A stretch of DNA of 17,185 nucleotides from CAYRGG01 sp964423745 (GCA_964423745.1 CAYRGG010000070.1:1-17185); one strand, 5' to 3'. Shown: positions 1-7,499, numbered from the stretch's first letter. Notes: generated by a model from the sequence alone, not told the origin. Numbers and translations: made by a program.

Positions 1-2
1 AG

Positions 3-62
3 CCGAGGCAAGGGGGAATTTGCCTCGGCAACCAACCACCAGAGGAAGATGTGCAAAAATGA
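3..62 (+). CDS. C-terminal tail of an upstream gene (partial)
   Basis: In the frame that ends at the TGA at 60-62, the last residues read PEEDVQK. The activator fragment ending at 834 finishes with IEKDVQK, and the DNA is shared too: 15 identical bases at 46-60 and 818-832. Two copies ending in the same frame with the same residues suggest that this is the true 3' end of an upstream coding sequence, and that the later fragment is a decayed paralogue. Only about 19 codons are visible, with no recognisable domain. An inverted repeat (2-11 with 20-29, 10 bp) lies inside the reading frame; it has no T-run after it and is not called a terminator. The identity as a sigma-54 activator tail is inferred only through the second copy. 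Confidence 0.35.
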   Translation, partial: PRQGGICLGNQPPEEDVQK

Positions 63-228
63 TCCTTGTATCAGAACCTTCCCTGCACACAGAAATAACA
101 TGCAGTAATAATGCCAAATTTATATAATATTGTTTTTATTATTTATTTTTATAAATTATTAGAAAAGTAAAGTGCTGGTGCTGAGCAAACTGACGCTTTT
201 TGTTCAATTTGGGCTAAATCTGGTATCG

Positions 229-276
229 ACGCCTCGCCTTACGCTAACAGTAGCCCTTTGCTGAGGCGTGTTTTTT
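229..276 (+). terminator. Candidate intrinsic terminator
   Basis: ACGCCTC (229-235) pairs with GAGGCGT (263-269), and a six-T run follows at 271-276. The loop is long (27 nt), so folding is not certain. It would end transcription of the gene whose tail finishes at 62. The stretch 63-228 is AT-rich and holds nothing else I can identify. Confidence 0.45.
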
Positions 277-287
277 ATTGTCAATTT

Positions 288-364
288 ATGAATTTTTTTA
301 AAAATCTTAAAATTCGCTGGAAACTGCTTGGGGTGGTCTTGCCACTGGTAGTAGTGCCTATATC
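288..364 (+). pseudogene. N-terminal fragment of a membrane receptor or cyclase
   Basis: From the ATG at 288 the frame reads MNFFKNLKIRWKLLGVVLP, followed by LVVVPI. This is a short basic cytoplasmic start running into a hydrophobic transmembrane helix, the usual beginning of Cache/HAMP receptors and membrane-bound cyclases. The similarity stops at about 364. From there the same frame merely reads the antisense of a vapC gene until a stop at 450-452, so everything after the first helix is gone. The fragment resembles, in general plan, the receptor starts at 14084 and 15922, but is not a close copy of either. A TTG at 258 also opens the frame, but the ATG at 288 is the natural start. It could be an expressed remnant; no function can be assigned. 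Confidence 0.45.
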
Positions 365-367
365 TAT

Positions 368-475
368 CTACCGCACCGATATGCAGACCTGCGATGGCGT
401 CAGAACTGCCAGCCTATCTTCTATGGCGAGGGACTTGCCTTTCATAAGATAGCTCACCGTGTCGGTATCAAGCAT
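368..475 (-). pseudogene. vapC toxin, 5' fragment (PIN domain)
   Basis: Read on the minus strand from the ATG at 475, the protein begins MLDTDTVSYLMKGKSLAI and continues to LTPSQVCISV, then meets a stop at 368-370. This matches the N-terminus of the VapC/FitB type of PIN-domain ribonuclease, including the first catalytic Asp (residue 3) in the LDTD motif and the conserved SQVCIS strand. A full toxin would be about 130-140 residues; only about 34 remain. The later acidic residues of the PIN active site are therefore missing and the product cannot be an active nuclease. It starts 11 nt after the stop of the antitoxin remnant, the normal order of a vapBC operon. Confidence 0.72.
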
Positions 476-486
476 GTAGAGCAGGG

Positions 487-663
487 TTAGCACTCCTGGT
501 TACGTTGCGGGGAAGCCTCATCGTCGAAGACGCCTGGCCCTTGCGATAAGTCGTTTAGCAGGCGCTCGACCATGAATTCGTCAGGTGCTCCGACGGCATG
601 TACTAGCTCGAAGAACGTGTCCCAAACCCTGGCACCTGGCTGGTTGGACAGCACCACATCACC
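487..663 (-). pseudogene. vapB antitoxin, 3' fragment
   Basis: The minus-strand frame that ends at 487 carries VVLSNQPGARVWDTFF followed by APDEFMVER. This is the tail pattern of AbrB/VapB-type antitoxins (a VVL-S-P strand, then W-x-x-FF and a D-x-FM-x-ER toxin-wrapping helix). The N-terminal DNA-binding half, normally bearing an NGRSQAVRLP-type motif, is absent: the frame upstream of about 664 reads unrelated sequence that overlaps the activator fragment on the other strand. The position directly in front of the vapC remnant supports the call. Open reading continues to 762, but those codons look like antisense of another fragment rather than antitoxin. Family membership is inferred from the tail alone. 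Confidence 0.55.
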
Positions 664-681
664 GGTGGCATCATCTTTTTT

Positions 682-834
682 AGGACCCAGGTGCAGGGTT
701 TTACCCAACAGGCCATGGAGGTGCTTTGCCAGCACGATTGGCAAGGCAATGTGCAGGAACACCTAGTGCAGGCTGCGTTGGCCATCGATAGCAGCGAATC
801 TATCGACTGTATAGAGAAAGATGTGCAAAAATAG
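682..834 (+). pseudogene. C-terminal fragment of a sigma-54 activator (AAA+ domain end)
   Basis: The frame ending at the TAG at 832-834 contains GFTQQAMEVLCQHDWQGNVQ, followed by EHLVQAALAI. NtrC-family activators have, near the end of their AAA+ domain, a segment of the form F-x-x-x-A-(5-6)-L-(3)-WPGNVRELENL-(2)-RAL. Here W, GNV, E, LVQ and AL are kept, the P and R are changed, and the LE pair after RE is lost. No start codon, Walker motifs or GAFTGA loop are present, so only the last 50 or so codons survive. A helix-turn-helix domain is not recognisable after it. The last residues, EKDVQK, match those of the gene ending at 62, which suggests a decayed duplicate of that gene. Confidence 0.5.
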
Positions 835-905
835 ACGATCCTCTTAGACTATGAAAACCTACAAAAACCCCTTAAGTAAGCTCAGGTAAACGCACTTATT
901 TTATT

Positions 906-1553
906 ATGAAAAGTTCCAATCGCTTTAGTGATGCTGAAATCGGAGCTGTTTATCGGGCTATCGCTGAACGCCGCGATATGCGCCATTTTTTGCCCGATCC
1001 CATCGACGAGGATACACTCAAGCGCTTGCTCTACGCCGCCCATTTGGCGCCGAGTGTCGGTTTTATGCAGCCTTGGCGGTTCGTGCGCATTATCGATCGC
1101 AAATTGCGAGAAGCCATCCACGCTATCGTAGAAGAAGAACGCCAGCGCACCGCTGACGCGCTGGACGAACGTAACCGGGAATTTTTACGCCTTAAAGTAG
1201 AGGGTATTCTTGAGGCTGGCGAAATCTTAGTGGTGGCTTTGATGGATGGTCGTGAAAAACACCTCTTTGGGCGCCGTACCTTACCGGAAATGGACCTTGC
1301 GTCGGTGGCCTGCGCTATCCAGAATCTCTGGTTGGCCGCCCGCGCCGAGGGGTTGGGTATGGGTTGGGTATCCATTTTTGCCCCCGAGGAGTTAGCGCGT
1401 CTCTTGGACATGCCGCTGGGCGCTAAACCAGTGGCCATTCTCTGTTTAGGCCATGTGGAGGCTTTTTATCCACGTCCCCTATTAGAACAGCAGCAATGGG
1501 CGCAACGCCAATCCCTCACAGAACTTATCTTTGAAAACCGTTGGCGTCGTTAG
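906..1553 (+). CDS. bluB: 5,6-dimethylbenzimidazole synthase BluB
   Basis: BluB is a flavin-destructase of the nitroreductase fold. It breaks reduced FMN with oxygen to give 5,6-dimethylbenzimidazole, the lower ligand of vitamin B12, in the cytoplasm. At 215 residues it has the family's usual size. Recognisable signatures are ERRDMRHFLPD (21-31), APSVGFMQPW (48-57), FGRRTLPEMD (121-130) and GMGWVSIF (151-158). Asp24 and Ser156 sit where the family's conserved catalytic Asp and Ser are expected. It starts at an ATG with only a weak AGG upstream (about 884). No cobalamin riboswitch precedes it. The following amylase gene starts 27 nt after the stop on the same strand, so the two are probably co-transcribed. 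The window holds no other corrin-synthesis gene, so BluB may serve lower-ligand remodelling or a pathway encoded elsewhere. Confidence 0.93.
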   Translation: MKSSNRFSDAEIGAVYRAIAERRDMRHFLPDPIDEDTLKRLLYAAHLAPSVGFMQPWRFVRIIDRKLREAIHAIVEEERQRTADALDERNREFLRLKVEGILEAGEILVVALMDGREKHLFGRRTLPEMDLASVACAIQNLWLAARAEGLGMGWVSIFAPEELARLLDMPLGAKPVAILCLGHVEAFYPRPLLEQQQWAQRQSLTELIFENRWRR

Positions 1554-1579
1554 TTCGCCTTCACGTATTGGAACCTGCA

Positions 1580-3772
1580 ATGACTGATCTTGTGGTGCAT
1601 TTTAAAAAGCCCGTTGACTGGACCGCTCCGGTTAATATTTACTTTTGGGATACCCATCCCCAGGGCCAGAGCGCCCACTGGCCGGGTATAGCCATGACAA
1701 ACAAAGAAGATGACTGGTTTGTGTTTCAGTTTACCGGTGTCGTGGCTGCGCGGCTGGTTTTTAACGATGGCCGACAGCAAACCCAGGATTTGCAGCGTGA
1801 CCGTGAGGGTTGGTTCTATGGGGGGCAGTGGTACGATGAAAATCCGCAGGTCTCATCGTCTGCTGACGAATTCAATCAACCCAACGCTCATAAAACGGCT
1901 CAGTCCCAGCAAAGCCTTGTCTCGCAAGTTAGCGCTGGGCTCAATCACCCCGCGCCGAGAGATGGTGTCCCGGACTTTCGGGAAGAGACCATCTATTTTC
2001 TGATCACCACGCGGTTTTACGAGGGAGATCCCAGTACCAGTTTTTTTTGTCGCGACCGCATTAAATTCAATTCTATTACGGGTGAGGCGGAAGACCCCCA
2101 TTGGCGCGGCGATTTCAAAGGGTTGATCGCCCGCCTCGATTACCTGCGTGACTTAGGTTTCACTGCCATTTGGATCACGCCGCCGGTGGAAAACCGCAGC
2201 GGTCTGGACTATCACGGCTATCATGCTTATGACTGGACCCGTATCGACCCCCGGCTAGAATCCTCCGACGCTACTTATCAAGATTTTATCCATGAGGCCC
2301 ATGCCCGGGGTATCAAGATCATTCAAGATGTGGTGGTAAACCATTCCTGCCAGTTTGGGATTCGTGATCAAGTGTGGATCGATCATTTACCCATCAAATA
2401 CTATGTGCCCCAGGGTAACCAACAAGGTGAAGTAAACCATGGTCCCTATCAGGGAAATCTGGGTAATTATGCTTGGCCATTTCGGGACGATATAGATAAT
2501 CCGTTAGCCCCAGACTGGTATCGCGAACGGCACAACCGTGACCCGGAGGGTTTAGAACCCTTAATGGACCCCAAAACCAGCGTTACAGTCCCCCAGTCGG
2601 GTTATGAACCAGGGCGTTTTTTTGGCATCGACGCCAACACGCTGGATCCGCAATGGTATCTCCAGGAAGGGTTTATCAGTGGCGGCGATTGGGAAAGCGC
2701 TGCCGTGCAACGTAAACATATCGCGGGGGATTGTATCTCCTTAGCCACCCAGCGAGAAAATGTCAAGAACTACCTTATCGAGGCTGTTAATCGCTATCTG
2801 GATATGGGCGTGGATGCAATACGCATCGATACAGTTAAGCATGTGGAAAGGGATAATTTGTTGGAATATGTCAACGCTTGGAAAGCCTATAAACCGGGTT
2901 TATTTGTCTTTGGCGAAAACCTGGTGAAAGGCTATGGGTGGGGGGATCTGGGCGGCGGTGATAACGGTCCATCCTTTATTCGCCCCTGGTGGTATACCCG
3001 GTTAGGTCATGACCCGCAAGATCCTAATTCCGGCGGTGACTCGGGCTTTTCAGTGCTGGATTTTGGCTTGTTTTCCACGTTTCGGGATAACCTCAGCCGT
3101 GGCACCTATCAGGGCATCGGTCAAGTGTTGTCCATGGATTGGATTTATGGAGATGTCACCCAGCTTGTCACGTTTCTACAAAATCATGATGTGGGACCGG
3201 ACAACGATTTTCGCTTTCGCTTCAAGGGTGAGCAGTGGATGGCCGCCGCCGCCTATAACCTGCTCTGGACAGCGCGGGGTATTCCCTGTTTGTACTACGG
3301 CGAAGAGATCGAGTTTATGAAGGGCGCCCCGCAAGATGTGGTGGAAGAACGGGATACCTTAGATCAGACGGGTCGGGCTTATTTCGGCGATCATCTGAGG
3401 GATGAACGACTTGATGAAACCCAAAATCATCCCCTCTATAAACATATTCAGCGCTTGAATCAGATTCGCGCTGCCATTCCCGCCTTGCAAAAAGCCCCCA
3501 TGAGCCAGATCAACGAGTGGGGTAGTGGGTTGAGTTTTGTGCGGGATTATAATCACGGGGAAAGCTACGCGGTGGTGGGACTGGCCATCGGCGCTGATCA
3601 AACAATGACTGTGGATGGGGTGCGTAATGGCCACTACCGGGATGCCGTGAGTGGCCAAGAAATCCAAGTCAACGACGGTCGTCTGAGTTTTTCCGTGCCG
3701 GCTAACTCGGCGGGTATCTATGTGCTTAATGGGCCTGGTAAAATTGGCATGGATGGAGTTTATTTGCGTTAA
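1580..3772 (+). CDS. GH13 alpha-amylase family enzyme with N-terminal starch-binding module
   Basis: Glycoside hydrolase family 13 acting on alpha-glucans, 730 residues from the ATG at 1580 (GGAA about 6 nt upstream; a TTG at 1541 inside bluB is a poorer start). Residues 1-90 look like a CBM25/26-type starch-binding module: repeated aromatic positions, WPG, and FNDG. The catalytic barrel starts near residue 140 (FREETIYFLITTRF). It shows QDVVVNH (249-255), the nucleophile Asp417 in AIRIDTVKH, acid/base Glu446 in FVFGENL, and Asp537 in FLQNHDVG. A C-terminal beta domain follows (about 640-730). All three catalytic acids are present, so it should be active. There is no signal peptide, so the predicted site is the cytoplasm, pointing to glycogen or maltodextrin breakdown rather than external starch. 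Whether it is an endo-amylase, a maltogenic enzyme or a transferase cannot be read from these motifs. Confidence 0.9.
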   Translation: MTDLVVHFKKPVDWTAPVNIYFWDTHPQGQSAHWPGIAMTNKEDDWFVFQFTGVVAARLVFNDGRQQTQDLQRDREGWFYGGQWYDENPQVSSSADEFNQPNAHKTAQSQQSLVSQVSAGLNHPAPRDGVPDFREETIYFLITTRFYEGDPSTSFFCRDRIKFNSITGEAEDPHWRGDFKGLIARLDYLRDLGFTAIWITPPVENRSGLDYHGYHAYDWTRIDPRLESSDATYQDFIHEAHARGIKIIQDVVVNHSCQFGIRDQVWIDHLPIKYYVPQGNQQGEVNHGPYQGNLGNYAWPFRDDIDNPLAPDWYRERHNRDPEGLEPLMDPKTSVTVPQSGYEPGRFFGIDANTLDPQWYLQEGFISGGDWESAAVQRKHIAGDCISLATQRENVKNYLIEAVNRYLDMGVDAIRIDTVKHVERDNLLEYVNAWKAYKPGLFVFGENLVKGYGWGDLGGGDNGPSFIRPWWYTRLGHDPQDPNSGGDSGFSVLDFGLFSTFRDNLSRGTYQGIGQVLSMDWIYGDVTQLVTFLQNHDVGPDNDFRFRFKGEQWMAAAAYNLLWTARGIPCLYYGEEIEFMKGAPQDVVEERDTLDQTGRAYFGDHLRDERLDETQNHPLYKHIQRLNQIRAAIPALQKAPMSQINEWGSGLSFVRDYNHGESYAVVGLAIGADQTMTVDGVRNGHYRDAVSGQEIQVNDGRLSFSVPANSAGIYVLNGPGKIGMDGVYLR

Positions 3773-3779
3773 ACTTTGA

Positions 3780-3798
3780 ACCCTTGCCAGGCTAGGGT
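3780..3798. terminator. Weak hairpin between convergent genes
   Basis: ACCCT and AGGGT pair around GCCAGGC with one mismatch, just after the amylase stop and before the stop of the convergent gene. There is no good T-run on either strand, so it is at most a weak bidirectional terminator. Confidence 0.25.
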
Positions 3799-3802
3799 AA
3801 GA

Positions 3803-4540
3803 TTATTCCGTAGTGGGTGCCGGTGGGTCAACCCCTTCCCGCGCCATGTACATGGTGATGCGGCTCCAGCCGTCATCCAGGTCTTCTCTCACCGAGGTTG
3901 CGGCGGGTAATGTATCCGCTATCGAGAAATTAAATGCGCTCATAAATTCCCGCAGTTTTTCAGGCTTATCGTGTTCCACCACTACCCGGCACAATGACGA
4001 ACGACATTCTTGAGAGTAAACCTCAACCAGCTCTTGCAATTTTTCACCAGCGATTATTTCTTCAATACGATAAGAGGTATCCTGGGCCCAACTTTGATCC
4101 ACGGGTTCAGCGGCAAAAACATCATCCAAATGGGTAAGGGTTTTTTGCGTTTGTTCGGCTATAGTGATGGGGTCGCTAGCCAATTCTTCTTGTTGGGCAG
4201 CCTCCTGGGCCTGAGCTACTTCATCCATAGCGCCCATGGGCGCCGCGTCACGTTCTGTCAGTTGCGCAGTAAGTAATTTTACCTGTTTAGCCAGTTTATT
4301 CCAGTCTTTCAACTGGTGCTGTAGGTGTGCTACATCCGCCCTAAGCCGATTGATGTCATCACGCATATGCTGAAATTGCCAGGGTTGTCCATCCCCTGTC
4401 ATCTCATCACTAGATATTACAGTGTCAGCGTTGTGACTCGTTGGTTTTAATGGTTGGCTATCGAATAACCAGAACATACCTGCCAAACCGGTGAATAAAA
4501 CGATGCCAGCAACAAGGTAAAAGGGACGGACAGTACCCAT
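3803..4540 (-). CDS. Membrane-anchored periplasmic coiled-coil protein, function unknown
   Basis: A 245-residue protein with one N-terminal transmembrane helix (about 7-26, no cleavage site), so most of it should face the periplasm. Residues 55-97 are charged and heptad-like (RDDINRLRADVAHLQHQLK), a probable coiled coil. An Ala/Gln/Glu-rich linker (105-120) follows. A compact C-terminal domain (about 145-235) carries the motif CRSSLC (Cys179, Cys184), suited to a disulfide in the periplasm. Proteins with an anchored coiled coil and an EC-R-x-x-LCR motif recur in gammaproteobacteria without a known role. A strong ribosome-binding site, AAGGAGC, lies about 6 nt before the ATG. It follows the secreted-protein gene by 30 nt, probably as one operon. 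I do not assign a function. Confidence 0.75.
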   Translation of the reverse strand: MGTVRPFYLVAGIVLFTGLAGMFWLFDSQPLKPTSHNADTVISSDEMTGDGQPWQFQHMRDDINRLRADVAHLQHQLKDWNKLAKQVKLLTAQLTERDAAPMGAMDEVAQAQEAAQQEELASDPITIAEQTQKTLTHLDDVFAAEPVDQSWAQDTSYRIEEIIAGEKLQELVEVYSQECRSSLCRVVVEHDKPEKLREFMSAFNFSIADTLPAATSVREDLDDGWSRITMYMAREGVDPPAPTTE

Positions 4541-4570
4541 AGTATAGCTCCTTATTAATCTAGATAGGTT

Positions 4571-5071
4571 TTAGTTGGTATCTGTGGGATTAAACTCATC
4601 GCTGCGGATGCTATAAATACGGCCCAGGGGTGGCACAGCACACCTGACTGTGTAAGCACCTCCCCGTTTGCTGCTGGCCAGATCGAGATTAATGGTTTTA
4701 TTCCCAGGGCCGCTGGCACTACCCGCTTTATGAACACTGATGGTGTGAAATTGATTCCAGGCGTCAAGGGTGCAAAATAGGGTTTCGCCATCCGGCACGT
4801 ACACGCGTACAAAAAAACTAGAAGTGCCGTTTTCATTGGATCGGCGGTCGCGAATTACTGGACAGACAACATCAGCTAAATCATTGTATACTGCGAGAAA
4901 ATCCCAATAATGAAAGATATTGCGTTCATCAAATTCGCTCTGTCCGTGGCACATATTGCCTGCAGTTATTTTACTATCCACCGCGAAGGCATTGCTGGCG
5001 GGCAGTCCTACCCCGATCAACACGCTGACCACCGTTGTAGCGACAGTGACTCGATGTAATAGTGACTCCAT
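4571..5071 (-). CDS. Small exported protein with four cysteines, function unknown
   Basis: A 166-residue protein with a clear Sec signal peptide: a basic start, a hydrophobic core (TVVSVLIGVGL), and an ASNAFA cleavage motif ending at residue 30. The mature part has exactly four cysteines (41, 70, 100, 144), enough for two disulfides, and looks like a small all-beta domain. It would end in the periplasm or outside the cell. Segments such as VVCPVIRD, then FCTLD, recall uncharacterised secreted proteobacterial proteins. The ATG used here has a poor ribosome-binding site. A better one (AGGAAACC) sits before another ATG at 5087 in a different frame that runs only about 37 codons. The gene is followed after 30 nt by the coiled-coil gene, so the two probably share a compartment and a transcript. 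Confidence 0.75.
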   Translation of the reverse strand: MESLLHRVTVATTVVSVLIGVGLPASNAFAVDSKITAGNMCHGQSEFDERNIFHYWDFLAVYNDLADVVCPVIRDRRSNENGTSSFFVRVYVPDGETLFCTLDAWNQFHTISVHKAGSASGPGNKTINLDLASSKRGGAYTVRCAVPPLGRIYSIRSDEFNPTDTN

Positions 5072-5350
5072 TAATTCGTATCTTCATGGTTTCCTAACCC
5101 CTAGTTGGTTTTCAAATAATGATGTTGAGTGTGTTTGCCCAACATTTGGCATTATGCGAAGGGGGGAATGGTTATTCAGTGAAAAAAATCACAAAAGAAA
5201 GGTGAAATATTCACGAAAAGCGGCTTTAGTCGATTTTGATGCCAGTAATGCTTAGGAACGTTTGCCCCTGTGAAACGTCGAAAATATTCTTTACTAAGCA
5301 AGCGGAGTGTTGTTTAGCTGTTAACGCTTTTTTACTGTAGGTCAGCGTAG
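5072..5350. other. Intergenic region, nothing clear
   Basis: This 279-nt stretch separates the end of the btuB-like gene from the start of the exported-protein gene, both on the minus strand. It must hold the promoter of the latter, but I could not pick a convincing -35/-10 pair. An AAGCG...CGCTT hairpin with a T-run (5300-5333) is oriented for the plus strand, where no gene precedes it. No coding signal or repeat was recognised. Confidence 0.4.
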
Positions 5351-7261
5351 TTAAAAAGTTCCTTTAAGACCCCCATAAAATCCTCGCTCAATACCGCCAT
5401 AGCCTAAAACTTCTTCATAATTTTCAGCAAAGAGGTTCTCGATACGGCCAAACAGTTCCAGATGGTCGTTGATTTGGTAAGCGCCATTGATATCCACTAA
5501 GGTAAAACTGTCCAGATCCACCGGCGTGCGGGCAAAGGTAACGGGATCAAAAGCATCATCCACGCGATCGCCATTAAAGCGAACCCCCAGATTAATATTC
5601 GCCCGGTTTTCGAGAAAGCGATAATTCACCGTGAGACTCGCCATATGGTCAGCACGACGCACCAGCTCATTACCGTCGGGATCTTCGGCATCGGTATAGG
5701 TGTAGGCACCAACGATATCTAGATTGTCTAGGGGCCGGGCTGTGAGGGTCACCTCGATACCGTCCAGCTCGCTTTCACCGTTGAGGTTTTCCACGGAACG
5801 TCCGCTGCCGAGGATGATATCTTCAACACGGTTGCTAAAATAGGTAACGTCCGCAGTTAACCGACCGTTCCAAAAAGCCTGCTCCACGCCAAGATCCCAA
5901 CCCTTGGATTGTTCCGGCTCTAAATTTGGGTTGCCGCGAAAATCTCCCGTAAACCCGAATAATTCGGTCAAAGTAGGATTTTTGACGGCTTTACCAAAAC
6001 TACCATGCAAGCGTGTTCCCCAAGGTTCCAGCACATAGGCCCCGGTGAAGCGGTAGGTGGTGGTGTTTTCAAATTCATCGTTGTAGTCATAACGGCCACC
6101 GGCGGAGAGAAACAAACCCCCGCCTACGGTAATGCTATAAATACCGCTGAGGCCGGTGTTTTCAATCTCATTTTTGGCGAAAAAACCGCTTTGGGCCTCG
6201 TCGATCTTGTGTTCCACCAAGACTGTAAAGGTATGCTCATCGATGCCCCATTGGGGGGTACTGAGGAAATAGTTGGACTGATAGGTCAGTTCGATGCTTT
6301 CCGCCTCCGAAGAGAAGTCGGTGACGCCGTTGCTCAAGGTGTCATTGTCGAGATTATAAAAGGAACTGCTTAACAGATGCTCCCAATCCCCCTCCAGTAA
6401 CGTTAGTTTTGCCTCACCCCGCACAAAATATTGCTCGCCGTCGAGATCTTTATCGGCATCTACCACAGGACGTTCAAAACCGCCGAAAAAATCATCAAAC
6501 TCATTTTGTTCATCCACGTAACGGCCCACGATGTTGAACTCCAAATTATCCAGAGGTTGAATACCCCCCTTAAGCATCAACGTGGTATTGCGGGCACCAT
6601 CGTTTTCATCATTACCTCGCTCCTCGCTACCCGCGGAAATGCCTTCGGTTTCCAAATGGCTAGCGCTCAGGAGTATGTCGTAGCGTTGTCCACGACTGCC
6701 GACGCTGGCGGCATACTGCTGCGTGGAAAAACTCCCCGTTTCGGCAAAAACACTCCCCTGGAGAGGTTGCTCAGCTTGCTCGGTGATAATGTTAATAACG
6801 CCACCGATGGCGGAACTGCCATAGAGTACGCTTTGCGGCCCACGCAGCACTTCAATGCGTTCTACTTGGAGGGCGAGTAAGCTATTAAAATTAAAAAAAT
6901 CCCCATCGGGATCGTTAACCTCAACCCCATCGATGAGCACTAAGGTTTGATTGCTTTCGCTACCCCGCAAGCGCACCTCGGTCTGACCCCCCAATCCGCC
7001 GCTACGGCTCACGGCCACACCTGGGATATCCCGTAAGGCATCGGCGACAAACCGCACCTGACGTCTTGCTAGCTCCTCAGCGGTGATGACGCTAATGGCG
7101 CTGCCTACTTGTTCCATAGGCGTCGGGATGCGGGTGGCTGTTACCATTATGGGGGGTAGGGTTTGCTCTTGGGCTAAAATAAGCCCCGGTAGGCATAATA
7201 TTGTGTATAAACCGACGCGGATGATGCATTTAGGTCGGTAAGACATGCTCAGATTTACCAT
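5351..7261 (-). CDS. btuB: TonB-dependent outer-membrane receptor, BtuB-like (cobalamin uptake)
   Basis: A 22-strand outer-membrane barrel receptor that brings cobalamin or another corrinoid into the periplasm using TonB energy. The 636-residue length fits the BtuB group. A signal peptide runs to about residue 30 (LPGLILA). A TonB box with its usual continuation follows (PPIMVTATR, 36-44), then the plug domain, with RDIPGVAV, LRGSESNQTLVLIDGVEVND and VERIEVLRGPQSVLYGSSAIGG-type motifs. The barrel ends in a C-terminal Phe (GGLKGTF), as required for BAM assembly. An internal ATG five codons in (MSYRPK) is an alternative start. The substrate call rests mainly on the cobalamin riboswitch upstream on the same strand. 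No btuF, btuC or btuD lies next to it in this window. Confidence 0.9.
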   Translation of the reverse strand: MVNLSMSYRPKCIIRVGLYTILCLPGLILAQEQTLPPIMVTATRIPTPMEQVGSAISVITAEELARRQVRFVADALRDIPGVAVSRSGGLGGQTEVRLRGSESNQTLVLIDGVEVNDPDGDFFNFNSLLALQVERIEVLRGPQSVLYGSSAIGGVINIITEQAEQPLQGSVFAETGSFSTQQYAASVGSRGQRYDILLSASHLETEGISAGSEERGNDENDGARNTTLMLKGGIQPLDNLEFNIVGRYVDEQNEFDDFFGGFERPVVDADKDLDGEQYFVRGEAKLTLLEGDWEHLLSSSFYNLDNDTLSNGVTDFSSEAESIELTYQSNYFLSTPQWGIDEHTFTVLVEHKIDEAQSGFFAKNEIENTGLSGIYSITVGGGLFLSAGGRYDYNDEFENTTTYRFTGAYVLEPWGTRLHGSFGKAVKNPTLTELFGFTGDFRGNPNLEPEQSKGWDLGVEQAFWNGRLTADVTYFSNRVEDIILGSGRSVENLNGESELDGIEVTLTARPLDNLDIVGAYTYTDAEDPDGNELVRRADHMASLTVNYRFLENRANINLGVRFNGDRVDDAFDPVTFARTPVDLDSFTLVDINGAYQINDHLELFGRIENLFAENYEEVLGYGGIERGFYGGLKGTF

Positions 7262-7471
7262 CGTTGTGCTCTCAATTTATTGTGAATTTTAAAAAGCAAG
7301 CGCATTGCAGCGCAAAACGATGGAAACAACGTTGTTGCCCAGGACGGGTATAGACCTGGAAAAATCCCTGTGCCATGGGATAGAAGGCGTACCCGCGAAG
7401 CTACTCCACGAGTTGTCCGGCAGGTTGACAACGCAGTTTCCCGCGCCGCCAATACGGATGAAACAACCGTC

Positions 7472-7496
7472 CCGCTGAAAGAACCCCGTCCAGCGG
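7472..7496 (-). promoter_or_regulatory. Hairpin just 3' of the riboswitch aptamer
   Basis: On the minus strand CCGCTG and CAGCGG form a 6-bp stem around a 13-nt loop, immediately downstream of the B12 box. No U-run follows, so it is not a classical terminator. It may be part of the expression platform, pairing in one of two alternative states, or a peripheral stem of the aptamer. Which state it favours cannot be told by eye. Confidence 0.35.
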
Positions 7497-7499
7497 AGG

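Noticed and set aside
2..29. 10-bp inverted repeat as an intrinsic terminator
   Set aside because: No T-run follows on either strand, and it appears to lie within the last codons of an upstream gene.
258..452. A 64-codon plus-strand frame as one gene
   Set aside because: Only the part after the ATG at 288 looks like protein, and from about 365 it is the antisense of a vapC gene; it is kept as a fragment, not a gene.
4010..4276. Plus-strand frame opposite the coiled-coil gene
   Set aside because: It is the antisense of a better-supported minus-strand gene and has no start signal.
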